A stretch of DNA of 64,000 nucleotides from Yinghuangia elevatio (GTDB lineage Bacteria; Actinomycetota; Actinomycetes; Streptomycetales; Streptomycetaceae), in contig NZ_JBEZFP010000033.1 of NCBI RefSeq assembly GCF_040649515.1, positions 13,585 to 77,584 on the forward strand, read 5' to 3'. The translations under genes and the position numbers were made by a program. Positions 8,834 to 17,500 of this stretch are shown piece by piece; the first letter of the stretch is position 1, and each line of letters begins with the position of its first letter. The notes beneath the pieces are model-generated. The model saw only the letters and a list, made by a program, of their open reading frames with translations. It was not told the origin of the DNA and did no database searches.

Positions 8834-9688
8834 GTGAGCCACGTGTTGAGCTCGGTTTCCTCCAAAGTCCTCGACGGCACCGACCTGCCCGCGGTCCTCG
8901 AACTGCTGGACAGCGACCCGGTGACCAACGTCTTCGTCGCCTCGCGTGTGCACCTGGCCGGTGCCGACCCGTGGCGGCTCGGCGGCGAGTTGTGGGGCTA
9001 CTACGAGAGCGGGCGGCTGGCGTCGCTGTGCTACGCGGGCGCCAACCTCGTCCCCGTGGCGGCCGGACCCGAGGCCATAAGATCCTTCGCCGACCGCGCC
9101 CGCCGACAGGGCCGGCGCTGCTCGTCGATCGTCGGCCCCGCCGACGCCGCGGCGAACCTGTGGGGACTGCTGGAGCCCTCCTGGGGCCCCGCGCGCGACG
9201 TACGCCCGGTGCAGCCGCTCATGGTGGCCACCCGGCCCTCCACGGCCGTCACGCCGGACCCCGCGGTGCGGCGGGTGCGGCGCGAGGAGATCGACATCGT
9301 GATGCCCGCGTGCGTCGCGATGTTCACCGAGGAGGTCGGCGTCAGCCCCCTGGTCGGCGACGGCGGCGCGCTCTACCGCGCCCGGGTGGCCGAACTGGTG
9401 AACTCCGGCCGCGCGTTCGCCCGCATCGAGGACGGCCGCGTGGTCTTCAAGGCGGAGATCGGCGCGGTGACCCCGCACGCGTGCCAGATCCAGGGCGTGT
9501 GGGTCGCCCCCGAGAGGCGCGGCGAAGGGCTGTCCGAGACCGGTATGGCCGCGGTGCTCGACTTCGCGCTGCGTGAGGTGGCCCCGATCGCGAGCCTGTA
9601 CGTCAACAGCTACAACGTGCCGGCCCGCGCCGCGTACCGCCGCGTCGGCTTCGCCGAGACCGGCGCGTTCATGAGCGTGCTGTTCTGA
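8834..9688 (+). CDS. GNAT-family N-acetyltransferase with N-terminal DUF4081-like domain
   Basis: The 284-aa protein has two halves. Residues ~10-125 resemble the DUF4081 region found in actinobacterial acetyltransferases. Residues ~140-284 form a GNAT fold with the acetyl-CoA loop VWVAPERRGEGLSETGMAA and the closing LYVNSYNVPARAAYRRVGF. The N-terminal half contains DPVTNVFVASRV, a conserved start in this group. Streptomycetes carry a similar gene next to ispG, which supports the call. The GTG at 8834 is used; the Shine-Dalgarno region is poor and a GTG at 8843 remains possible. The acetyl acceptor is unknown. Confidence 0.85.
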   Translation: MSHVLSSVSSKVLDGTDLPAVLELLDSDPVTNVFVASRVHLAGADPWRLGGELWGYYESGRLASLCYAGANLVPVAAGPEAIRSFADRARRQGRRCSSIVGPADAAANLWGLLEPSWGPARDVRPVQPLMVATRPSTAVTPDPAVRRVRREEIDIVMPACVAMFTEEVGVSPLVGDGGALYRARVAELVNSGRAFARIEDGRVVFKAEIGAVTPHACQIQGVWVAPERRGEGLSETGMAAVLDFALREVAPIASLYVNSYNVPARAAYRRVGFAETGAFMSVLF

Positions 9689-9730
9689 GCCGGCGCTGTT
9701 CCGAGCAGCCGCTGCGATAGCGTCCCCGCC

Positions 9731-10264
9731 ATGGAATGGACGTGTCGGCTGATCGACCTCGCCGCGTACACCGTCGAGACGGTCGAAGTGCAGGCGCTGG
9801 CGTTCGGACTCACCGACGACGAGATGTCGGTGCGCCGCCGCATAGTGCAGCGGCACGCCCAGTTCGCGGGGGTGCGCGCGCTCGGCGCGTTCTCGCCCGA
9901 AGGGCACCTGGTCGGGTTCGGCTACGGCTACCCGAACATCAAGGACCAGTGGTGGAGCATGGTCATCGAGCCGTACCTCGCCCGGACCGGGCACGCGGAC
10001 TGGCTCGACGACGCCTTCGTCGTGGGGGAGTTGCACGTGCTGCCGGCGTGGCAGGGGCACGGCGTCGGGCGCACGCTGCTCAGCTTGTTGTGCCAGGGGC
10101 AGGACCGTACGCGCATCCTGCTGTCGGCCGTCGACGAGGACACGCCGGCCCGACGGCTGTACTACGGCGTCGGGTTCGTCGACCTGGCCGTGCCGGTGCT
10201 GTTCCCCGGCAACGTCAGGCCCTACTGCGTGATGGGTGCGGAACTGCCGCTGCTCGTGGAGTGA
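9731..10264 (+). CDS. GNAT-family N-acetyltransferase
   Basis: This 177-aa protein has the acetyl-CoA-binding motif VLPAWQGHGVGRTLL (about residues 102-116) and the late ARRLYYGVGFVDL segment typical of GNAT enzymes. The N-terminal half has an aromatic-rich stretch (YGYPNIKDQWWSM) that could line the acceptor pocket. It starts 42 bp after the preceding acetyltransferase on the same strand, so both may share a transcript. The target is not evident. It converges with the kinase gene at 10322, with 57 bp between stops. Confidence 0.85.
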   Translation: MEWTCRLIDLAAYTVETVEVQALAFGLTDDEMSVRRRIVQRHAQFAGVRALGAFSPEGHLVGFGYGYPNIKDQWWSMVIEPYLARTGHADWLDDAFVVGELHVLPAWQGHGVGRTLLSLLCQGQDRTRILLSAVDEDTPARRLYYGVGFVDLAVPVLFPGNVRPYCVMGAELPLLVE

Positions 10265-10321
10265 GCGCGCGGAGCGGACCCGGAACGGGCCCCGTGCGAA
10301 ACCTGAGGGAAGCCCGAGCGG

Positions 10322-11239
10322 TCAGGAGAGCCATTCGGCGACCGACAGCATGTCCTCGCCCGCGGGGTCGCCGACCGAGACGCACCAGAGCCCGAGGGCG
10401 AGCGCCTGCACCAGCGCCCAGCCGCGTACGCGCTCGACGTCGAGGTCAAGGGAGTTCGCCAGCCACGTCACACGCCGCCTGACCACCGCCTGAGGGCGGG
10501 TCTCGGCGACCACGGTGGCCAGCCGGTCGCGCACCAGCGGGCCCAGGTCGAACGCCGGCTCGCCGAGCATCGGCCGCGGGTCGATGGCCAGCCACTTGGC
10601 GCGCTCGGCGGCGAGCACGTTGCCGTGATGGCAGTCGGTGTGCAGGACGACGACGCCCGGCTGCGACGCCGCCAGATCCGCGCACAGCGACACGGCCTCG
10701 TCCAGCAGGGACTTGGGGCAGGGGCCGCCGAGTTCGGCGAACCTCCGGGGCATCGACTCGACCCAGTGCCCCACGCGGTCGGAGACCAGGTCGATGGCCG
10801 AGTCCTCGGGCGGCGCGATCCACAGGTGCCGCAGGACCTCGACCGCTTCGAGCATCGCCCGGTCCTCGGGGAGCGAGCGCAACGAGACGTCGGGCTGCAG
10901 ACGTTCGAGGAGCAGCGCACCACGCGGCGCGTCGGCGTCCAGGAGGCGCACCGCGCCGCGGCCCGCCCATATCGCCAATGCGTCCGCCTCGTGCGCCGTG
11001 TAGCGGTCGACGAACCCGAGCTTGAGGGTCGCCGGGGTGTCGTCGTCGCGCCGCACCAGCAGCGTCAGGCTGAGCGCGCCGCCCGGCAGTACGGGCCGCT
11101 CGGCGGTCAGCTGCCACCGGTCCAGGAACTCGGCGGCGGATTCCGGCAGGCCCGCCAGCCACGGCCGGGCCGCCTCCTCGCCGCACCAGCGCAGCGCGGT
11201 GCGTACGAGCCGCTCGGGCACTTCCACCGGCGAGGTCAC
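10322..11239 (-). CDS. Aminoglycoside/hydroxyurea-type phosphotransferase (APH(6)-like kinase)
   Basis: This 305-aa protein is a small-molecule kinase with the Brenner motif VVLHTDCHHGNVL (catalytic Asp and metal-binding Asn) followed by AIDPRP (the DFG-like Asp). The stretch ALLLERLQPDVSL and the N-terminal LTLLVRRDDDTPATLKLGF resemble the APH(6)/hur family, which phosphorylates streptomycin-type sugars or hydroxyurea. Whether it confers resistance here is unknown; many actinomycete homologues are uncharacterised. The GTG start at 11239 overlaps the stop of the upstream gene (GTGA), placing it last in a three-gene minus-strand unit with a ferritin-like protein and a lipoprotein. Confidence 0.85.
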   Translation of the reverse strand: MTSPVEVPERLVRTALRWCGEEAARPWLAGLPESAAEFLDRWQLTAERPVLPGGALSLTLLVRRDDDTPATLKLGFVDRYTAHEADALAIWAGRGAVRLLDADAPRGALLLERLQPDVSLRSLPEDRAMLEAVEVLRHLWIAPPEDSAIDLVSDRVGHWVESMPRRFAELGGPCPKSLLDEAVSLCADLAASQPGVVVLHTDCHHGNVLAAERAKWLAIDPRPMLGEPAFDLGPLVRDRLATVVAETRPQAVVRRRVTWLANSLDLDVERVRGWALVQALALGLWCVSVGDPAGEDMLSVAEWLS

Positions 11240-11784
11240 GAGGGCTGCCCCGAACCGGTGTGCGAGGCACCCGATTTGGCAGTGGACCCGGCGGGCGGCG
11301 CCGACGGTGCGCCGGGCCCGGCCGCGGTCCCGCCCGGTGCGGCGCGTTCGGGCAGGCCGGGGAAGGCGATGCTCGCGCCACGCCACCGCGCGCCCTCGAC
11401 GGCGGTCTGCTGGAGCCATTTGGCGGCCGAGATGCGCTGGTCGCCACCCGAGGCGGCGACCAGGTCGACCAGGTGCGCCGCCACACCGTCCTCCAGGTAC
11501 ACGGCGAGCCGCGAGGCGTCGGCGGCGGTGTCGACCGCGAACGGGAGCGTGTACGCCGGCGCGGCGGCCCGCGGCTGCCCGCCCTGCCCGGTGATCAGCC
11601 GCTCGATCTCGTCGCGTCGTGCGCGGTGGGCGTCGTACGCCGTGCGCGCCTGCGCTTTGGCGGCCCCCTCCGACTTCGCCCCGACGACGCCGTAGCCGTA
11701 GACGGCCGCGTGCTCGGCGTCCAGCAGCGACTGGAGCGCCTGGAGGACCGGGCTCTCCTTGCCCGAGGGGGAGGGGGTCGTCAT
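11236..11784 (-). CDS. DUF4439 ferritin-like domain protein
   Basis: The 182-aa protein begins with a helix containing LQALQSLLDAEHAAVYGYGVVGAK, an acidic/histidine helix that matches the ferritin-like DUF4439 family. A second long helix carries RTAYDAHRARRDEIERLI, with the Hx2-6RR pattern of that family. The last ~45 residues are a Gly/Ala/Pro-rich disordered tail. No signal peptide is present, so it is probably cytoplasmic. Function in metal or redox handling is an inference from the fold. It overlaps both neighbours by 4 bases. Confidence 0.8.
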   Translation of the reverse strand: MTTPSPSGKESPVLQALQSLLDAEHAAVYGYGVVGAKSEGAAKAQARTAYDAHRARRDEIERLITGQGGQPRAAAPAYTLPFAVDTAADASRLAVYLEDGVAAHLVDLVAASGGDQRISAAKWLQQTAVEGARWRGASIAFPGLPERAAPGGTAAGPGAPSAPPAGSTAKSGASHTGSGQPS

Positions 11785-12269
11785 GCGGCGCTCCCGAGGT
11801 TCTGCGCGTGGACGAACTGGCAGGCGGAGACCGACGCGAGGACGCGCGCCAGCTCGGGGGTCGCGGCCGGCAGGTCGACCAGGCGGCCGTCCGCGCCGCG
11901 CTGTTCGCGCGACGCCAGGTCGGCGAGTGCCGCCTTGGGGTCGGCCGGCACGGATTCACCCGGGGGAGTGGACACCGGCGGCGGAGTGCGCGTTCCACCG
12001 AAAGCGGTGAGGTGCAGGCCCACTTCGTCGGCGTACGGGCGCAGTCGGCCGCCGAGGTCCGGATGCGCCGCGATGACCGCGTCGTAGCGGTCCAGGAGAG
12101 AGGCCGACGCCTGCTTCGCGCGCTCGCGGATCTCGTCGTCCGCCTTGCGTTGCGCGGGGGTCGGACCGGAACTGTCGTCCGAGGTACAGGCCGTCGCACC
12201 GAGCCCGACGGCGACGAGCGCGCCCAGGCCGGTCAGAACGGTCCTGCGCGTCGGCCCAGCGTCGCGCAT
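11781..12269 (-). CDS. Twin-arginine lipoprotein, ferritin-like helical domain
   Basis: The 162-aa protein starts MRDAGPTRRTVLTGLGALVAVGL and reaches a lipobox-like GATAC near residue 29, so it has a Tat-type signal with a lipid-anchored cysteine. The mature part is helical, with LLDRYDAVIAAHPDLGGRLRPYADEVGLH, an arrangement seen in the exported partner of DUF4439 proteins. The ATG at 12269 is preceded by GCGGGAG on the minus strand at suitable distance. It is first in the operon and is divergent from rimP, with 228 bp between starts. The exact function is unknown. Confidence 0.75.
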   Translation of the reverse strand: MRDAGPTRRTVLTGLGALVAVGLGATACTSDDSSGPTPAQRKADDEIRERAKQASASLLDRYDAVIAAHPDLGGRLRPYADEVGLHLTAFGGTRTPPPVSTPPGESVPADPKAALADLASREQRGADGRLVDLPAATPELARVLASVSACQFVHAQNLGSAA

Positions 12270-12397
12270 TGCTTCGACTCCCGCTGATCGTGTGCACCCG
12301 TTTTCCCGCATTTCCCGCGCACGGCGCGGGTCCAGTCGGACGCTACCGCATCGGTCACCGTGCGGCCGGGCGGCTGACCGCGCGTGCACGCGAACTG

Positions 12398-12449
12398 TTG
12401 CGGACCGGATACTGTTGTCTATCTCAGCGGTCGGCCCCCGAGGCCGACC
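12398..12449 (+). promoter_or_regulatory. Candidate promoter and leader hairpin of the rimP-nusA operon
   Basis: TTGCGG at 12398-12403 and TATCTC at 12420-12425 are spaced by 16 bp and resemble a housekeeping promoter. A TACTGT at 12410-12415 is an alternative -10. Just downstream, 12429-12436 pairs with 12442-12449 (8 bp, 5-base loop), which would place a hairpin at the very 5' end of the mRNA, 48 bp before the rimP start. Consensus-based only. Confidence 0.4.
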
Positions 12450-12497
12450 CGCCCGCAGATACGCGACAACAGCACACGCAGCCGAGGAGTCGTCCGG

Positions 12498-13046
12498 ATG
12501 AGCACCACCCAGAGGGACCGGCTGCGGGAGCTGCTGGAACCCGTCGCCTCGGGCGCGGGGGTCGACCTCGAGGACGTCTCGGTCAGCCCCGCGGGCAAGC
12601 GCCGGGTGCTGCGCATCGTGGTGGACGCCGACGGCGGTGTGGACCTGGACGCGGTCGCGTCGTTCAGCCGCAAGTCGTCCGAGGCCCTGGATGCCTCCGA
12701 TGTGATGGGCAGCCAGCCGTACGTCCTGGAGGTCACGACCCCGGGGGTCGACCGGCCGCTGACCGCCGAACGCCACTGGCGCCGGTCCGCCGGGCGCCTC
12801 GTGGAGGTGCAGCTCGCAGAGGGGGGCAAGGTGACCGGCCGCGTCACCGCCGCCGACGCGGACGGCGTGGACCTGGACGTGGACGGCACCGCGCGGCGCA
12901 TCGCCTACGCGGACGTCGCCAAGGCCGCGGTGCAGATCGAGTTCAACCGCAAGGCCGCGGACGACGCGGATGCGGACGCAGATGCGGACACCGACGCGGG
13001 CGATGACGCCGGCGAGGACACCGACGACATGGACGAGGAGGCGTAG
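12498..13046 (+). CDS. rimP: Ribosome maturation factor RimP
   Basis: This 182-aa cytoplasmic factor binds the 30S subunit during assembly. The sequence shows the family core VLRIVVDADGGVDLDAVASFSR and the signature YVLEVTTPGVDRPLT, followed by a small SH3-like C-terminal domain with RIAYADVAKAAVQIEF. The last ~30 residues are an Asp/Glu/Ala-rich tail. The ATG at 12498 lies 8 bases after GAGGAG. The neighbour nusA begins 3 bases after the rimP stop, the standard order in bacteria. Confidence 0.94.
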   Translation: MSTTQRDRLRELLEPVASGAGVDLEDVSVSPAGKRRVLRIVVDADGGVDLDAVASFSRKSSEALDASDVMGSQPYVLEVTTPGVDRPLTAERHWRRSAGRLVEVQLAEGGKVTGRVTAADADGVDLDVDGTARRIAYADVAKAAVQIEFNRKAADDADADADADTDAGDDAGEDTDDMDEEA

Positions 13047-13049
13047 GAC

Positions 13050-14087
13050 GTGGACATCGACATGAGCGCCCTGCGCGGGCTCGAGCGCGAGAAGGAGATC
13101 AAATTCGATCGCCTGGTCGAGGCGATCGAGTCGGCGCTGCTCACGGCGTACCACCACACCCCGGGCAGCCAGCCGCGGGCGCGCGTGGAGCTGGACAAGG
13201 CCACCGGCCACGTGACCGTGTGGGCCGCCGAGACCGACGACTCGGGCGCGACCGTGCGCGAGTACGACGACACCCCGCACGACTTCGGCCGCATCGCGGC
13301 GACCACCGCCAAACAGGTGATTCTCCAGCGTCTGCGCGACGCCGAGGAGGAAGTGACCTTCGGCGAGTACGCGGGCCGCGAGGGCGACATCGTCTCCGGC
13401 GTGGTCCAGCAGGGCAAGGATCCCCGCAACGTCATGGTCGACCTCGGCAAGGTCGAGGCGATCCTGCCGCACGCCGAGCAGGTGCCGGGCGAGCGCTACG
13501 AGCACGGCCTGCGCCTGCGCGCGTACGTCGTCACCGTGCGCCGCGGCCCCAAGGGCCCCTCGATCGGCCTGTCGCGCACCCACCCCAACCTGGTGCGCAA
13601 GCTGTTCGCGCTGGAGGTCCCGGAGATCGCGGACGGCTCGGTGGAGATCGCCGCCATCGCCCGCGAGGCCGGCCACCGCACCAAGATGGCCGTCTACTCG
13701 ACCCGGCAGGGCCTCAACGCCAAGGGCGCGTGCATCGGCCCGATGGGCGCCCGGGTGCGCGCGGTGATGGCCGAGCTGCACGGCGAGAAGATCGACATCG
13801 TCGACTGGTCGGACGACCCGGCCGCGATGGTGGCGAACGCCCTTTCGCCCGCACGGGTGAGCCACGTTGAGATCGTCGACCTCGCGGCCCGCTCGGCGCG
13901 CGTGACGGTACCCGACTACCAGCTGTCACTGGCGATCGGCAAGGAAGGGCAGAACGCCCGGCTCGCCGCACGCCTGACCGGCTGGCGCATCGACATCCGT
14001 CCCGACACCGAGTCAGGTGGCGGAGAGGGCGGCCAGGCGCGGCCGGGCGGCGGAACGCCCGAGCCACGTCGGGGTGGGGAGCGGTAG
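13050..14087 (+). CDS. nusA: Transcription termination/antitermination protein NusA
   Basis: NusA binds RNA polymerase and nascent RNA and controls pausing, termination and antitermination. The 345-aa protein has the N-terminal RNAP-binding domain (1-~105, EREKEIKFDRLVEAIESALL), an S1 domain (~110-180, GDIVSGVVQQGKDPRNVMVDL), and two KH domains (GACIGPMGARVRAVMAELHGEKIDIV and SLAIGKEGQNARLAARLTGW). The GTG at 13050 follows GAGGAG in the end of rimP. The short C-terminal tail is Gly/Arg-rich, and the acidic repeats of proteobacterial NusA are absent, as usual in actinobacteria. Confidence 0.96.
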   Translation: MDIDMSALRGLEREKEIKFDRLVEAIESALLTAYHHTPGSQPRARVELDKATGHVTVWAAETDDSGATVREYDDTPHDFGRIAATTAKQVILQRLRDAEEEVTFGEYAGREGDIVSGVVQQGKDPRNVMVDLGKVEAILPHAEQVPGERYEHGLRLRAYVVTVRRGPKGPSIGLSRTHPNLVRKLFALEVPEIADGSVEIAAIAREAGHRTKMAVYSTRQGLNAKGACIGPMGARVRAVMAELHGEKIDIVDWSDDPAAMVANALSPARVSHVEIVDLAARSARVTVPDYQLSLAIGKEGQNARLAARLTGWRIDIRPDTESGGGEGGQARPGGGTPEPRRGGER

Positions 14088-14096
14088 ACTTACTTG

Positions 14097-14423
14097 ATGT
14101 CTGGTCGGACACGGGTTAACGCATGCCCATCTACACGTAAGGGACAGGCCCTGCCGGAAGCGGCGGGACCGGTGCGTACGTGTGTGGGATGCCGGGCCCG
14201 TGCCGCCAAGACCGACCTGGTGCGAGTCGTGGCGGTCGAGGGCGCATGCGTCCCCGACCCGCGCGGCACCTTGCCCGGGCGTGGTGCGCACGTGCACCCC
14301 GACCCGGAATGTCTTGCCCTCGCGGAGCGCCGGAAGGCGTTCCCGCGGGCGTTGCGCGTGAGCGGGCCTTTGGAACTGGCCCGATTGCACGCATTGGTCG
14401 CCCCGGATGGTGAGGGGCAATGA
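14097..14423 (+). CDS. ylxR: YlxR/RnpM-type RNA-binding protein (DUF448)
   Basis: This ~108-aa basic protein carries the YlxR signature RTCVGCRARA, the block GRGAHVHPDPECLALAERRKAF, and a C-terminal helix. Family members are nucleic-acid binding, and in Bacillus a homologue modulates RNase P. The gene sits between nusA and infB, its standard place. ATG 14097 is preferred over the TTG directly before it. Spacing to GGGGAG in the end of nusA is rather long (14 bases). Confidence 0.88.
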   Translation: MSGRTRVNACPSTRKGQALPEAAGPVRTCVGCRARAAKTDLVRVVAVEGACVPDPRGTLPGRGAHVHPDPECLALAERRKAFPRALRVSGPLELARLHALVAPDGEGQ

Positions 14424-14471
14424 TCGGCACGGAACAGCAGTACCTCGCGAGTTGGAAGTAGGTCGAGATTG

Positions 14472-14503
14472 CGATGAGCACTCGATGAGTACGCGATGAG
14501 TAC
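14472..14503 (+). repeat. Triple CGATGAG-type direct repeat upstream of infB
   Basis: CGATGAGCA at 14472, CGATGAGTAC at 14483 and CGATGAGTAC at 14494 follow each other with an 11-base step in the 135-bp ylxR-infB gap. Each contains a potential ATG, but none is followed by a useful frame. They could be a short slippage product or a helical-phase protein-binding array. Confidence 0.6.
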
Positions 14504-14558
14504 GTACATGCGGTAGCGACGGTCCGGCGGACGACCACCCCGGACCAGAAGGAGCGAC

Positions 14559-17500
14559 GTGGCAAAGGTCCGGGTATACGAGCTCGCAAAAGAGTTCGGA
14601 GTCGAGAGCAAGGTCGTCATGGCCAAGCTCCAAGAACTCGGTGAGTTCGTCCGGTCGGCGTCCTCGACAATCGAGGCACCGGTCGTACGCAAGTTGACTG
14701 ACGCATTCAAGAAGGACGGCGGACCCTCCGCACGTCCTGGCGCGCGCAAGCCCGCGGCCCCCGCGGCCCCGGCTTCCGCTCAGGGTCCGGCTGCCGCCGC
14801 GGCCCCCTCCACCTCCGCACGCCCGGGCCCGCGCCCGGCCGGCGGAGCCCCCACTCCCGGCCCGCGGCCCGCCGCGGGTCCGCGCCCGGGCGGCGACGCC
14901 CCGGCGCCCGCCGGTCGTACGCCCGGCGGAGCTCCGCGCCCCGGCGCCCAGCCCGGACCCGGCCAGCCGGCTCCGGCGCAGCCCGGTCCCGCGCAGCGCA
15001 CCGGCGGTGCGCCCGCTCCGGGTGCCCGTCCGGGCCCGCGTCCGGCCGCCGCCCCGGCTGCCGGCGCCCCGCAGACGCCGAGCGCACCGCGTCCGGCCGC
15101 CGCGTCCCCCGGTGCCCCCGCGGCCCGTCCAGGCGCGCGTCCGGGTGGCCAGGGCTCCGGCGCCCCGGCGCGTCCGGGCCAGTCCGGCGGCCCCCGTCCG
15201 GGCGGCCAGTCCGGTCCCGGCGGGCGCAGCGGCGCCCCCGGTGGGCCCGGCGCACGTCCGGCCGCCCCGCGTCCCGCGGGTCCGCGTCCGGGCAACAACC
15301 CCTTCACCTCGGGCAGCACGGGCATGCCCCGTCCGCAGGCTCCGGGCGGTCAGCGCCCCGGTCCCGGCGGCGGTCCCGGTGGTCCGCGTCCGGCGCCTTC
15401 GGGCGGTCCGGGCGGTCCCCGTCCGGGTGGCTCCGGCGGTCCGGGCGGTCCGCGTCCGGGCGGCTCGGGCGGCGGCCCCGGCGGTCCCCGTCCCAACCCC
15501 GGCATGATGCCGAACCGTCCCGCTCCGGGCCCGCGCCCGGGTGGCGGTCCGGGTCGTCCCGGCGGCGGCCCCGGCGGTCGTCCCGGCGGCGGTGCCGGTC
15601 GTCCGGGCGGCGGCGGCTTCGCCGGTCGTCCGGCCGGTCCGGGCGGCGGCGGTGCCGGTCGTCCCGGCGGTCCCGGTGGCGGCGGCGGTGCCGGTCGTCC
15701 CGGTGGCGGCGGCGGTTTCGCCGGTCGTCCCGGCGGCGGTCGCGGCGGCCCCGGCGGTCGCGGTGGTACGCAGGGCGCCTTCGGTCGTCCCGGCGGTCGT
15801 CCCGGCCGTGCCCGCAAGTCGAAGCGCCAGCGTCGCCAAGAGTTCGACAACATGTCGGCTCCCGCGATCGGCGGCGTGCAGGCTCCCCGTGGCAACGGCG
15901 GCGTTCTCCGCCTGTCGCGCGGCGCCTCGCTGACCGACTTCGCGGACAAGATCGGCGCGATCCCCGGCTCGCTCGTCCAGATCATGTTCCACCTGGGCAA
16001 GATGCTGACCGCGACGCAGTCCTGCTCCGACGAGGACCTGAAGGACCTCGGTGTGGAGCTGGACTGGGACGTGCAGATCGTCAGCCCCGAGGAGGAGGAC
16101 CGCGAGCTGCTCGAGTCCTTCGACCTCGAATGGGGCGAGGACGAGGGCGACGAGGAAGACCTTCGTCCGCGTCCGCCGGTCGTGACCGTCATGGGCCACG
16201 TCGACCACGGCAAGACTCGACTCCTCGACGCGATCCGCAAGACCAACGTGGTCGCGGGCGAGGCGGGCGGCATCACGCAGCACATCGGCGCGTACCAGGT
16301 CGCCACCGAGGTCAACGGCGACGAGCGCAAGATCACGCTCATCGACACCCCGGGCCACGAGGCGTTCACCGCCATGCGTGCCCGTGGTGCCAAGTCGACG
16401 GACATCGCGATCCTCGTGGTCGCGGCGGACGACGGCGTGAAGCCGCAGACGATCGAGGCGCTCAACCACGCGCAGGCGGCGGACGTGCCGATCGTGGTCG
16501 CGGTCAACAAGATCGACAAGGAAGGCGCGGACCCGACCAAGGTCCGCGGCCAGCTGACCGAGTACGGCCTCGTGGCGGAGGAGTACGGCGGCGAGACCAT
16601 GTTCGTCGACATCTCCGCCAAGCAGGGGATGGGCATCGACGAGCTGCTCGAGGCGGTCATCCTGACCGCCGACGCGGCGCTGGAGCTCAAGGCCAACCCC
16701 GACCAGGAGGCCCAGGGCATCGCGATCGAGGCGCACCTGGACAAGGGCCGCGGCTCCGTCGCGACCGTCCTGGTGCAGCGCGGCACCCTGCGGGTCGGCG
16801 ACGCGATCGTGGTCGGCGAGTCGTACGGCCGCGTCCGCGCCATGCTGGACGAGAACGGCAACAACGTCACCGAGGCGGGGCCGGCACGTCCGGTCCTGGT
16901 GCTCGGCCTGACCACGGTGCCGGGCGCCGGTGACAACTTCCTCGTGGTCGAGGAAGAGCGCACCGCCCGCCAGGTGGCCGAGAAGCGCGCCGCGGCGAAC
17001 CGCAACGCGCTGCTCGCCCGCCGCAACAAGCGGGTCTCCCTGGAGGACCTGGACCGGGCCCTCAAGGAAGGCCAGATCCAGCAGCTCAACCTCATCCTCA
17101 AGGGCGACGTGTCCGGTTCGGTCGAGGCCCTCGAGGACGCGCTGCTCAACCTGGAGGTCGGCGAGGACGTCGAGCTGCGGATCATCGACCGCGGCGTCGG
17201 TGCGATCACCGAGTCCAACGTCACCCTGGCGGTGGCCTCGGACGCGATCATCATCGGCTTCAACGTCCGGCCGGAGGGCCGGGCGCGGACGATGGCCGAG
17301 CGCGAAGGCGTGGATGTCCGGTACTACTCGGTCATCTACCAGGCCATCGAGGAGATCGAGGCCGCGCTCAAGGGCATGCTCAAGCCCGAGTACGAAGAGG
17401 TCCAGCTCGGCACGGCGGAGATCCGCGCGGTCTTCCGCTCGTCCAAGCTCGGCAACATCGCGGGCTGCATGGTCACCTCCGGCCAGATGCGCCGCAACGG

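Noticed and set aside
14131..14589. Minus-strand frame opposite ylxR
   Set aside because: Shadow frame; the CVGCR motif of YlxR and gene order settle the strand.
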